NCBI RefSeq assembly: GCF_003428335.1 | Contig: NZ_CP031704.1 | Coordinates: 4,538,071 to 4,602,070 of the forward strand | Origin: Solimonas sp. K1W22B-7 | GTDB taxonomy: Bacteria; Pseudomonadota; Gammaproteobacteria; Nevskiales; Nevskiaceae | Reading direction: 5' to 3' | DNA: 64,000 nucleotides | Part shown: piece after piece, positions 52,792-63,691 of the stretch | Numbering within the stretch: the stretch's first letter is position 1 | How the letters are laid out: the number at the start of each line of letters is the position of its first letter | The notes under the pieces: model-generated | The model's input: the letters and a program-made list of their open reading frames with translations, nothing else | The model's database searches: none | Told to the model about the DNA's origin: nothing | Translations under genes and position numbers: made by a program

Positions 52792-53735
52792 GGGGCAAGG
52801 ATACGCCGGGCGCGGTAGACCGGCGCCGGCAGGCCTTCGGGTGCCACCACCACGCTGACACCATCGGGCTCGATCGCCATGGCCTCCAGGCCGCCCGCAC
52901 GCGGCAGGCGCCAGCTGCGTGGCGGCCGTGCCACTGCCTGGGCCCAGGATTCGCCGGCGGCGCGGTCGAAGCAGAACAGCCAGCCATAGCTGATCATCGC
53001 CAGATGCCGCCCGTCGCGGTCCAGGTCCATCGCCGTCAGCGAGACCCGGTTGCGCGCCGCGGACAGCGGCTCGGCGGGGGCGGCGGCCTTCGCAAACGCG
53101 AGGTTCAGGCTGGCGACGCGCTCGGCCGTCTGCACACCCTCCCCCGCGTCCAGCGGCAGGCTGTAGAGGCCAGCGGGGGCAAAACCCTTTTCGGCCACCA
53201 GGATGCGGCCGCCCTCCCCGTCCACCGCCAGGCCCTCGGCGTCGCGCGGTCCCCCGGGGTAGCGGAACTCGATGCGCCGCTGCACGGCCACCCGGCTGGC
53301 ATCCAGTTCCGGCTCGGGCACGAGGTAGACCGTGACCGTGGAGCGCCAGGCGAGGTTGTCGCCGATGTCGCCGATCGCCAGCCAGCTGCGGCCGTCGCGC
53401 TCGTACAGGGCGATGTCCTCCCAGTCGATGGCCTCCGCGCCCTCGACATCCACCCGCGCGATGACCTCGCCCCGGCGGTTGAAGGCGAACAGCCGCGGTG
53501 CCCCACCACTGTCGTTGTGGGCCCAGTAGATGCCGGGCCAGCGACGCGAGGCCGCCAGGCCGGACAGCTCCGGCAACTCGACATCCCCGATGCGGGTCAG
53601 CAACTCGAAAGACCCTGCGGGGTCGGCAGCGCGGGCGGCAGCCAGGGCACCGCCAAGCAGCAGCAAGCCCGCCAGGGCGTGTGCCAATTTATTGCATGAA
53701 TTGCATACGGCAAACCACTTGTTACTTGAATTCAT
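52788..53735 (-). CDS. Secreted beta-propeller-like protein
   Basis: The 315-residue protein has a signal peptide (cleavage near ARAAD). The mature part has repeated four-strand patterns with WAHNDSGGAPRLFAFNRRGEV, DWEDIALYERDG, RDAEGLAVDGEGG and LEAMAIEPDG, as in SMP-30/esterase-like propellers. Activity is unknown. It is first in a two-gene operon with the Popeye-like gene. Confidence 0.65.
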   Translation of the reverse strand: MNSSNKWFAVCNSCNKLAHALAGLLLLGGALAAARAADPAGSFELLTRIGDVELPELSGLAASRRWPGIYWAHNDSGGAPRLFAFNRRGEVIARVDVEGAEAIDWEDIALYERDGRSWLAIGDIGDNLAWRSTVTVYLVPEPELDASRVAVQRRIEFRYPGGPRDAEGLAVDGEGGRILVAEKGFAPAGLYSLPLDAGEGVQTAERVASLNLAFAKAAAPAEPLSAARNRVSLTAMDLDRDGRHLAMISYGWLFCFDRAAGESWAQAVARPPRSWRLPRAGGLEAMAIEPDGVSVVVAPEGLPAPVYRARRILAP

Positions 53736-53773
53736 GACCGCAAGTCGCTGCTGAGACTAGGTTTTATCGAAAC

Positions 53774-53794
53774 ATCCACAAAATCTGTGGATAA
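53774..53794. promoter_or_regulatory. DnaA box in an inverted repeat
   Basis: ATCCACA-aaatc-TGTGGAT is perfect; its right half extends to TGTGGATAA, the complement of the DnaA box TTATCCACA (53786-53794). Several looser copies (TTTGTGGGC, TGTATCCACT) lie within 90 bases. Confidence 0.5.
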
Positions 53795-54020
53795 GTTTGT
53801 GGGCAATATTCTGGCCATTGCCCTAAGTGGCCAAGCGTGCTGGCATTTTTGCCCCTGGAACAGTTTGTATCCACTCCGCATCCCATTTTGCAATCAACCA
53901 CTTACGTGATTCTTACAGCATTCTTGCAGAAAAATGTCGCTATCCCGGGCCTCGTGGGCCGCCTGCCCTGCTGCTGTGCATAAGGGCCAGCGGCGAGGCC
54001 GAAACCACCACGCGAGCCGC

Positions 54021-54026
54021 TACACT
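54021..54026 (+). promoter_or_regulatory. Possible -10 element giving a leaderless thiD transcript
   Basis: TACACT ends 7 bases before the thiD ATG, so a start at the usual distance would fall on or next to the A of ATG. No ribosome site is present upstream. The -35 is not clear. Confidence 0.35.
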
Positions 54027-54033
54027 TTGTCGC

Positions 54034-54798
54034 ATGACTTCCGCAATACCCTGCGTACTCTGCCTGTCCGGCCACGATCCCACCGGCGGCGCCGGCCTGG
54101 CGGCCGACATCGGGGCCATCACCGCCCTGGGCGGCCATGCCCTGGGCGTGATCACCGCCAATACCGTCCAGGACACCTCCGACGTGCGGCGGGTGGCGGC
54201 AGTGCCGCCGATCCTGATCGCCGCCCAGCTCGAAGCCCTGGTGCAGGACTGCCGCATCGACGCGGTCAAGATCGGCCTGCTCGGCGACGCCGCCCAGGTG
54301 GACCCCATTCTCGACTGCATCCGGCGCCTGCGGGTTCCGGTGGTGCTGGACCCGGTGCTGCGCGCCGGGGGCGGCGCCCAGCTGGTCAACAGCGGCTTGC
54401 TGGCCGCGCTGCGCGAGCGGCTGCTGCCGGCGGTGACCGTGCTGACCCCCAACGCCGCCGAGGCACGGGTGCTCTGCGGCGGCGAGGACATGGCCGGGCT
54501 GCTGGCCCTGGGGGTCGCCAACGTCCTGGTGACCCGCGGCGACGAGCCGGGCGGCAAGGTCGTCAACACCTGGTACCGCGCCGGACAGCCGCCGCGCCAC
54601 TTCGAATGGCCGCGGCTGGCGCAGCGCTTCCACGGCGCCGGCTGCACCCTGGCCTCCGCCATCGCCGCGCTGCTGGCGGCTGGCCGGCCGCTGGACCAGG
54701 CCCTGGAGCAGGCCCAGGCCTACACCCACGGCGCGCTGAGCCGTGCCTACCCGGTCGGTGCCGGCCGGCTGATCCCCGGACGATCGATTCCCGCGTGA
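54034..54798 (+). CDS. thiD: Hydroxymethylpyrimidine (phospho)kinase ThiD
   Basis: The 254-residue ribokinase-fold enzyme phosphorylates HMP and HMP-P for thiamine synthesis. SGHDPTGGAGLAADIGAIT, TANTVQDT and GAGCTLASAIAALLA (anion hole) are typical. Its stop overlaps the GTG of thiE, so the two are coupled. A leaderless start is likely. Confidence 0.93.
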   Translation: MTSAIPCVLCLSGHDPTGGAGLAADIGAITALGGHALGVITANTVQDTSDVRRVAAVPPILIAAQLEALVQDCRIDAVKIGLLGDAAQVDPILDCIRRLRVPVVLDPVLRAGGGAQLVNSGLLAALRERLLPAVTVLTPNAAEARVLCGGEDMAGLLALGVANVLVTRGDEPGGKVVNTWYRAGQPPRHFEWPRLAQRFHGAGCTLASAIAALLAAGRPLDQALEQAQAYTHGALSRAYPVGAGRLIPGRSIPA

Positions 54799-55442
54799 AA
54801 CACCTCCCTCCCCTGGCCGGCGCCACGCTGCGCGGCCTGTACGCCATCACCTCCGAGTCGGTCTGCCGCTCGCCGGACCGGCTGGTGGCCGCAGCCGCCG
54901 AGGCCCTGGCCGGCGGCGCCCGGCTGATCCAGTACCGCGACAAGTGGAACCATGGCGCCGTCCGCGAGCGCAATGCCCATGCGCTGCGCGGCCTCTGCCA
55001 CGAATTCCAGGCGCTGATGATCGTCAACGACGACCCGGTGCTGGCCGAGGCGGTGGATGCCGACGGCGTGCACCTCGGCGCCGCCGACGCACCGCTGGCC
55101 GAGGCGCGCCGGCGCCTGGGGCCGCGCGCGATCATCGGCGTGAGTTGCGCCAATTCGCTGGAGCGGGCGCGGGCGGCACAGGCTGCCGGCGCCAGCTACG
55201 TCGCCTTCGGCCGCTTCTTCGACTCCGGAACCAAGCCCGACGCGCCGCAGGCCGACCTGGCGCTGCTGCAGGCGGCGCGCGCCGAGATCCGCCTGCCGAT
55301 CTGCGTCATCGGCGGCCTGCTGCCGTCCAATGCCGGACCGCTGGTGGCCGCCGGGGCCGACATGGCGGCGGCGATCGAGGGGGTTTTCGGCGCTCCCGAC
55401 ATCGAGGCCGCGGCGCGGGAGTATTCACGCCTGTTCGGCTAG
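54795..55442 (+). CDS. thiE: Thiamine-phosphate synthase ThiE
   Basis: The 215-residue TIM-barrel enzyme joins HMP-PP and thiazole phosphate. [28 protein letters not shown] and [17 protein letters not shown] are family motifs. It uses a GTG overlapping the thiD stop. hemL follows after 64 bases, an arrangement also found in pseudomonads. Confidence 0.92.
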   Translation: MKHLPPLAGATLRGLYAITSESVCRSPDRLVAAAAEALAGGARLIQYRDKWNHGAVRERNAHALRGLCHEFQALMIVNDDPVLAEAVDADGVHLGAADAPLAEARRRLGPRAIIGVSCANSLERARAAQAAGASYVAFGRFFDSGTKPDAPQADLALLQAARAEIRLPICVIGGLLPSNAGPLVAAGADMAAAIEGVFGAPDIEAAAREYSRLFG

Positions 55443-55465
55443 ACTCTCGCTCCCCCGTTTTCGCA

Positions 55466-55492
55466 GGGCCTGCACCGTTTTGCAGCAGGCCC
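55466..55492 (+). other. Hairpin in the thiE-hemL gap
   Basis: GGGCCTGC and GCAGGCCC pair around an 11-base loop with GTTTT inside. It lies 14 bases before hemL and may affect its translation or mark a weak stop. Confidence 0.4.
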
Positions 55493-55506
55493 CAAAGACC
55501 GCCGCC

Positions 55507-56790
<1,284 letters not shown>

Positions 56791-56793
56791 GCG

Positions 56794-58764
56794 ATGAGCG
56801 AATACGTCCAGCTGTTGTACGACTGGATCAACGCCCATCCTGGCTGGGCGCAGGTGCTGCTGTTCGTGGTGGCGATGGTCGACGCGATCTTCATCCTCGG
56901 CGCCTTCATCCCGGCCGGCATCGTGCTGTTCGCGATGGGCGCGCTGGTGGCCCTGGGTTCGCTGGACCTGTGGCCGGTCGTACTGATCGCGGCTGCCGGC
57001 GCGCTGGCCGGCGACGCGCTGTCGTTCTGGCTGGGGCGCCGCTACGGCAACCGCCTGTTCGAGGGCAAGCTGATGCAGCGCTACCCCGACATCCTCAACA
57101 ATGCGCGCCGCTTCTTCGAGCGCCACGGCGGCAAGGGCGTGATGCTGGCGCGCTTCCTCGGGCCGGTGCGTTCGGTCACGCCGGCCCTGGCCGGCGCCGC
57201 CAGCATGCCGGCCTGGCTGTTCCTGCTCACCGACGGCGCCGCCGCCCTGGCCTGGGCGCTGGCCTATGTGCTGCCGGGCGTGGTGTTCGGCGCCTCGCTG
57301 GGCCTGGCGGCCGAGGTCGCCGGGCGGCTGGCGCTGCTGATCCTGCTGCTGGCCTTGTTCGTATGGCTGGTGATCGCTCTGACCGGCGTGGTCATCGGCC
57401 AGCTGCAGAAGCGCGCCGAGGACTGGATCGGTGCCCTGCTCGACTGGAGCCGGCGCCACCGCCGCCTGGGCCGCTTCGGCGCCGCGCTGGCCGACCCCGA
57501 CCAGCCGGAAACGCCGGTGCTGGCGCTGATGGCACTGGCCCTGCTGCTGCTCGGCGGCCTGTTCCTGTACTTCTGGGCCGCCCCCGGCGTCAGCCCGGAT
57601 CCCCGGTCGCTGGACGCGGCCGTGTTCCAGGCGCTGCGCGAACTGCACACGCCCTGGGGCATCGCGCTGGCGCAGGCGCTGCTGCAGCTGGGCGAATGGC
57701 CGGTCTACCTGCCGGTGGCGGTGACCGTGTTCCTGTCGCTGCTGCTGTCGCGCAAGGCCCACGCCACCGCGCACTGGCTGGGTGCGCTGGGCTTTGCCGC
57801 GCTGCTGTCGGTCGGCCTGTACCTGGTACCGACGATCCCGCCGCCCTATGTGCAGTTCGCCAGCTTCGCGCCCTCCGGCTACCACGCCGTGGACCTGGTG
57901 CTGGCCACGGTGATCTATTCCTTCATCCCGGTGCTGCTGGCCACCGAGCGCCGCGCCGGGCTGCGCGTGCTGATCTACGGCGCCAGCGTCGCGCTGGTGC
58001 TGCTGATCCTGCTGGCGCGCCTGTACCTGGGGGCCCAGTGGTGGAGCATCGCGGTGTTCTCCATGCTGATCGGCGTGGCCTGGACCGCGCTGCTGGGCCT
58101 GGGTTACCGGCGCCACCAGCCGGAGAAGGTCAGCGGGCGACACTTCGTGCTGCCGCTGCTGGCGGTGTTCTTCCTGGCCGCCGCACTGCAGTGGTCGGAC
58201 GACCGCGCCCTGGCCTATGAACCGCTGCCGCAGCGCACGCTGAAGATCGTGCAGATCGACGACTGGGCACGCTCCGGCTACCAGAAGCTGCGCGCGCAGC
58301 GCCAGAACCTGTTCGGCCGTGCGCGCCAGCCGTTCAACCTGCAGTGGGCCGGCGAACTCGATGAGATCGAGGCGCAGCTGGCGGCGCAGGGCTGGCAGGA
58401 GACCGCGCCGCTGAACCTGCAGAACGTGCTGCGCTGGCTGGCGCCGTCGACGCCGGTGCAGGAACTGCCGGTGCTGCCGCAGGTCAACGCCGGCCGCCAC
58501 CAGGCGCTGGTGCTGCGCTACCCGCTGGCCGGCACCGACAGCCAGCAATACCTGATCCGCCTGTGGCCCACCGGCTACCGCACCACCGATGGCCAGCCGA
58601 TCTGGATCGGCTACATCGCCCTGCAGCAGGCGCGCAGCGTCTTCCGCCTGCTGCGTTACCCTGTCTACCTGCGCACCCCCGCGCCGCTGCCGCAACTGGT
58701 CGGCGCGCTGCCGGACACCCAGGTGCTGGGCGCCGGCGCGGTGTGGCGCCTGAAAACCGATTGA
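56794..58764 (+). CDS. DedA - PAP2-like - LssY C-terminal fusion membrane protein
   Basis: The 656-residue protein has an N-terminal DedA/VTT domain (about residues 15-180, IPAGIVLFAMGALVAL, ARFLGPVRSVTPALAG), a central PAP2-type membrane domain (about 240-440) and an LssY C-terminal domain (about 480-656, LVLRYPLAGTDSQQYLIRLW). In the PAP2 part the usual catalytic SRxxxxxHxxxD reads ARLYLGAQWWSI (His to Gln415, Asp to Ile) and PSGH reads PSGYH, so phosphatase activity is doubtful. DedA proteins flip polyprenyl phosphate or phospholipids. Three base pairs separate it from hemL. Confidence 0.85.
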   Translation: MSEYVQLLYDWINAHPGWAQVLLFVVAMVDAIFILGAFIPAGIVLFAMGALVALGSLDLWPVVLIAAAGALAGDALSFWLGRRYGNRLFEGKLMQRYPDILNNARRFFERHGGKGVMLARFLGPVRSVTPALAGAASMPAWLFLLTDGAAALAWALAYVLPGVVFGASLGLAAEVAGRLALLILLLALFVWLVIALTGVVIGQLQKRAEDWIGALLDWSRRHRRLGRFGAALADPDQPETPVLALMALALLLLGGLFLYFWAAPGVSPDPRSLDAAVFQALRELHTPWGIALAQALLQLGEWPVYLPVAVTVFLSLLLSRKAHATAHWLGALGFAALLSVGLYLVPTIPPPYVQFASFAPSGYHAVDLVLATVIYSFIPVLLATERRAGLRVLIYGASVALVLLILLARLYLGAQWWSIAVFSMLIGVAWTALLGLGYRRHQPEKVSGRHFVLPLLAVFFLAAALQWSDDRALAYEPLPQRTLKIVQIDDWARSGYQKLRAQRQNLFGRARQPFNLQWAGELDEIEAQLAAQGWQETAPLNLQNVLRWLAPSTPVQELPVLPQVNAGRHQALVLRYPLAGTDSQQYLIRLWPTGYRTTDGQPIWIGYIALQQARSVFRLLRYPVYLRTPAPLPQLVGALPDTQVLGAGAVWRLKTD

Positions 58765-58778
58765 TTGCCCGAGTCCCC

Positions 58779-59702
58779 ATGTCCAACGAATCCGCCATCG
58801 GCCGCTTCCGCGCACGCCTCAACAAGGGCGACTCCTGGCTGACGCGCGACATCGGCAGCCTGTTCAAGGCCGACGCCCTGACGCCGGACGCGCTGGAAGA
58901 ACTGGAGACGCGCCTGCTGATGGCCGACGCCGGCGTCGAGGCCACGCAGTGGCTGCTGGAACGCCTGCAGGTCGACATCAACCTCGGCCGCATCAAGAAC
59001 GCCAAACAGCTGCGCGCCTCGCTGAAAGCGGCCCTGGTGGAGCTGCTGGCGCCCATCGCCAAGCCGCTGCAGGTCCCGCCCTTCATCAAGCCCTACATCC
59101 TGTTCGTGGCCGGCGTGAACGGCGTCGGCAAGACCACCACCATCGGCAAGCTGGCGCTGCGCTTCAAGAACGAGGGCAAGAGCGTGATGCTGGCCGCGGG
59201 CGACACCTTCCGCGCCGCCGCGGTGCAGCAGCTCGAGACCTGGGCGAAGCGCGTGGACGTGCCGATCCTGTCGCAGGGCGAGGGCGCCGACTCGGCCAGC
59301 GTGATCTTCGACGCCGTGCAGTCGGCCAAGGCCAGGGGGATCGACGTGGTGATCGCCGACACCGCCGGGCGCCTGCACACGCAGAGCCACCTGATGGAGG
59401 AGCTGCGCAAGATCAAGCGCGTGCTGCAGAAGCACGACCCCTACGCCCCGCACGAAGTGCTGCTGGTGGTGGACGCCACCACCGGCGGCAACGCCCTGAC
59501 CCAGGCGATCCAGTTCCACGAGGCGATCGGCCTGACCGGCATCGCGATCACCAAGTTGGACGGCACCGCGAAGGGCGGTATCCTGCTGGCGATCGCGCGG
59601 CGCATGGCCCTGCCGGTCCGCTTCGTCGGCCTCGGCGAGGCGGCCGAGGACCTGGAGCCCTTCGACGCCGAGGCTTACGCGGAAGCCCTGATCGGCGAGT
59701 AA
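58779..59702 (+). CDS. ftsY: Signal recognition particle receptor FtsY
   Basis: The 307-residue GTPase docks ribosome-SRP complexes at the membrane. It has a short N domain and the G motifs GVNGVGKTTTIGKLA, DTFRAAAVQQL, DTAGRLHT and TKLDGTAKGG. The long acidic A domain of E. coli FtsY is absent, as in many other bacteria. It heads the ftsY-ftsE-ftsX-rpoH order conserved in gammaproteobacteria. Confidence 0.95.
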   Translation: MSNESAIGRFRARLNKGDSWLTRDIGSLFKADALTPDALEELETRLLMADAGVEATQWLLERLQVDINLGRIKNAKQLRASLKAALVELLAPIAKPLQVPPFIKPYILFVAGVNGVGKTTTIGKLALRFKNEGKSVMLAAGDTFRAAAVQQLETWAKRVDVPILSQGEGADSASVIFDAVQSAKARGIDVVIADTAGRLHTQSHLMEELRKIKRVLQKHDPYAPHEVLLVVDATTGGNALTQAIQFHEAIGLTGIAITKLDGTAKGGILLAIARRMALPVRFVGLGEAAEDLEPFDAEAYAEALIGE

Positions 59703-59739
59703 ACGCCTAAACGCCGCCTCACCACAACGACATGCCGGC

Positions 59740-60457
<718 letters not shown>

Positions 60458-60468
<11 letters not shown>

Positions 60469-61411
60469 AGAGAGCCTGCAGGTGCAGCCGCTGCCGCTGA
60501 TGCAGCGGCTCAGCCAGGAACACGCCCGCGTGTTCTTCTTTTCCCTGGGCAAGCTCGGCAAGAACCCGGTGGGCACCCTGCTGACGGCACTGGTGATCGG
60601 CGTAGCGCTGGCGCTGCCGGCCGGCATGCACGTGCTGACGCGCAACCTCAGCAAGATCTCCTACAGCTGGCAGGACTCGCTGCAGCTGTCGCTGTTCCTG
60701 AAGGACTCGGTCAGCGCCGAGCGCGGCGCCGCGCTGGCGCGCGAGGTCCGCGACCGTCCCGGCGTGCACGCCACCAGCTACATCTCGCGCGACCAGTCGC
60801 TGGAGGAGTTCCGCGCCCAGTCCGGCTTCGGCGAGGCGCTGGACATCCTCAAGGACAACCCGCTGCCGGCGGTGATCGCGGTGACGCCGGAGCGCGGCCG
60901 CAACAAGCTGCAGGTGGAAGTGCTGCTGGGCGAGCTGACGCGCCTGCCCGAGGTGGACCTGGCCAAGCTCGACCAGAAATGGCTGGAACGGCTCTACGCC
61001 ATCCTCGGCATCATCGACCGCGCGGTGTTCATCATCGGCCTGCTGCTCGGCATCGCGGTGGTGGTGACCGTGGGCAACACCATCCGCCTGGACATCGAGG
61101 CTCGGCGCGAGGAGATCAGCGTGATGAAGCTGATCGGCGCCCCGGACAGCTTCATCCGCCGCCCCTTCCTCTACACCGGCTTCTGGTACGGCCTGGGCGG
61201 CGGCGTGCTGGCGCTGATGCTGGTGCTGGTCGGCACCCTGGCCCTGTCCGGCCCCAGCCATACCCTGGCGGCCCTGTACGACAGCACTTTCACACTCTCA
61301 GGCCTGTCCTTCGGTGCCAGCCTGCTGCTGCTGCTGACCGGCATCGTGCTGGGCTGGCTCGGCGCCTTCATCACCGTGTGGCGCCACTTGTCTGGCATCC
61401 AGCCGCAGTAG
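60458..61411 (+). CDS. ftsX: Cell-division membrane protein FtsX
   Basis: The 317-residue permease has four membrane segments: one near residue 45, then three near 185-215, 238-260 and 285-307. The large periplasmic loop in between binds EnvC-type activators. It starts at a GTG inside ftsE. A GC hairpin follows its stop. Confidence 0.93.
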
Positions 61412-61412
61412 C

Positions 61413-61440
61413 CTTGAAAATCAGTGACTTGCGCCCCACT
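61413..61440 (+). promoter_or_regulatory. Possible sigma32 (heat-shock) promoter of rpoH
   Basis: CTTGAAA and CCCCACT are 14 bases apart, near the consensus CTTGAAA-N13-17-CCCCATNT. The -10 also forms the left arm of GCGCCCC-actg-GGGGCGC (61431-61448, then TTT), so the same bases may act as the ftsX terminator stem. Confidence 0.5.
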
Positions 61441-61469
61441 GGGGGCGCTTTGCGGAACTTCCAGAGGGC

Positions 61470-61496
61470 TTAGCACTCCAATCGGCCGAGTGCTAA
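61470..61496 (+). promoter_or_regulatory. CIRCE operator in the rpoH leader
   Basis: TTAGCACTC-N9-GAGTGCTAA, exactly the HrcA-binding CIRCE consensus with the standard 9-base spacer. It lies 28 bases upstream of the rpoH ATG and downstream of the possible sigma32 promoter. Confidence 0.95.
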
Positions 61497-61524
61497 CATG
61501 GCCTTCGTACAGGGAGTAGAACGC

Positions 61525-62397
<873 letters not shown>

Positions 62398-62419
62398 AGC
62401 GGGCCGCTGCGAACCGACA

Positions 62420-62446
62420 GGCCCGCGCCATCACGCGGGCCTTTTT
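62420..62446 (+). terminator. Terminator after rpoH
   Basis: GGCCCGCG-ccatca-CGCGGGCC followed by TTTTT, 22 bases past the rpoH stop. Confidence 0.9.
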
Positions 62447-62468
62447 CATGGTGCCGACGGAGAAGATC

Positions 62469-63146
62469 GTGAAGGACCACGACCATCAGCTACGCCTGCA
62501 GGACAGCTGGACCCGCAATGCCGGCGGCTGGATCGAGGCGGTGCGCGAGGGCCGCATCGAGAGCCGCCGCCTGGTCACCGACGCCGCGATCCTCGCCGCG
62601 ATCCGCGCGCGGCAGCCGGCGCGCCTGCTCGACATCGGCTGCGGCGAAGGCTGGCTGTGCCGCACGCTGGCGCAGGAAGGCGTGGAGGCCGTGGGCGTCG
62701 ATGCCTCGGCACCGCTGGTCGATGCCGCACGCGCCGCCGGCGGCGGGCGCTATGAGTTGATGGACTACGAGGACCTGGGCAAGGACGCGGTGGCGACGCT
62801 GGGCCGCTTCGACCTGCTGGTCTGCAACTTCGCCCTGCTCGACGACCGCCTGGTGCCGCTGCTGCTGCGGCTGCACGAACTGCGCAAGGCGGATGGGCGC
62901 CTGCTGATCCAGACCTTGCACCCGGGCACCGAGCCGGGCGAGGGCTGGCGCGAGGAACGCTTCGAGGGCTTCGGTTCCGGCTTCCCGGCCACCATGCCCT
63001 GGTACTTCCGTTCGATGGAAGCCTGGCGGGAGGCGCTGCGCGCCGGCGGCTGGGGCGATATCGTCATCAGCGAACCCCGACACCCTCGCAGCGGCGCAGC
63101 CGCCTCGCTGCTGATCGACGCCGCGGCCCTGGAGAGCACCGCATGA
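62469..63146 (+). CDS. Class I SAM-dependent methyltransferase
   Basis: The 225-residue protein is read from the GTG six bases after GGAG; an in-frame ATG at 62448 sits against the rpoH terminator and is less likely. LLDIGCGEGWLCRTLA is the SAM-binding motif I, and VGVDASAPLVDAAR and FDLLVCNFALLDD follow, as in UbiE/Methyltransf_11-type enzymes. Substrate unknown. Its stop overlaps the next ATG. Confidence 0.85.
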   Translation: MKDHDHQLRLQDSWTRNAGGWIEAVREGRIESRRLVTDAAILAAIRARQPARLLDIGCGEGWLCRTLAQEGVEAVGVDASAPLVDAARAAGGGRYELMDYEDLGKDAVATLGRFDLLVCNFALLDDRLVPLLLRLHELRKADGRLLIQTLHPGTEPGEGWREERFEGFGSGFPATMPWYFRSMEAWREALRAGGWGDIVISEPRHPRSGAAASLLIDAAALESTA

Positions 63147-63586
63147 ACTGGCAAGATCACCTGCTCACCACACCCGCGCAGATCGGGGGCCTGCTGGCCC
63201 GCCTGCGCCGTGTCGCCGTGCTGGGCATGCGCAGCGAGCGCTACGCCGACCGGCCGGCACATTACGTGCCGCTGGCACTCAAGGAAATGGGACTGGAGAT
63301 CGTGCCGGTGGACCTGCATGAGCCGGAACTCAAAACCATCCTGGGCGAGCCGGTGTACCGGCGCCTGGCCGACATCCCCGGCCCGCTGGACCTGGTCGAC
63401 GTGTTCCGCCGGCCGGCCGATGTCCCCGGCCACCTCGACGAAATCCTCGCCAAACGCCCGGCGGCGGTGTGGCTGCAGACCGGCATCCGCCACGACGCCG
63501 TCGCGGAGCAGCTCGCCCGCGAGGGCATCGACGTGGTGCAGGACCGCTGTCTGATGGTGGAGTACCGGCGCTACAGGAGCGGTTGA
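63143..63586 (+). CDS. CoA-binding domain protein (YccU-like)
   Basis: The 147-residue Rossmann-fold protein matches the CoA_binding domain family: RVAVLGMRSERYADRPAHYVP, VDVFRRPADVPGHLDEIL and VWLQTGIRHDAVAEQL. It resembles small stand-alone CoA-binding proteins such as YccU. It is coupled by an ATGA to the methyltransferase gene. Confidence 0.88.
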   Translation: MNWQDHLLTTPAQIGGLLARLRRVAVLGMRSERYADRPAHYVPLALKEMGLEIVPVDLHEPELKTILGEPVYRRLADIPGPLDLVDVFRRPADVPGHLDEILAKRPAAVWLQTGIRHDAVAEQLAREGIDVVQDRCLMVEYRRYRSG

Positions 63587-63602
63587 ATCCTGCTATCTGG
63601 AT

Positions 63603-63661
63603 GTGGGAGCGACGCAAGTCGCGATCTTCTGGAGAAAGATCGCGACTTGCGTCGCTCCCAC
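63603..63661. repeat. REP-like hairpin, variant arms
   Basis: GTGGGAGCGACGCAAGTCGCGATCTT and its complement flank a 7-base loop. The outer GTGGGAGCG and the GCGATCTT parts match the 22798 copy; the middle differs (ACGCAAGT instead of GCTTTAGC). Confidence 0.85.
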
Positions 63662-63691
63662 GTGCGAACGGCTCGCAGGAGCGGCCAAGCG

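Larger units (their letters stand above)
53736..54033. other. Gene-free stretch with a DnaA box
   Basis: This 298-base gap is more AT-rich than its surroundings. It separates the secreted propeller from thiD and holds a perfect DnaA box plus promoter-like sequence for thiD. No gene is supported. Confidence 0.5.

Noticed and set aside
53736-54033. Possible replication origin
   Set aside because: Only one perfect DnaA box is present, and none of dnaA, dnaN, gyrB or gidA is adjacent.
53827-54033. Longer N-terminus for ThiD and a TPP riboswitch
   Set aside because: The upstream in-frame residues lack homology to ThiD and run through promoter-like DNA; no TPP aptamer core such as CTGAGA is present.
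62448-62468. ATG start for the methyltransferase at 62448
   Set aside because: It abuts the T-run of the rpoH terminator and has no ribosome site; the GTG at 62469 follows GGAG.
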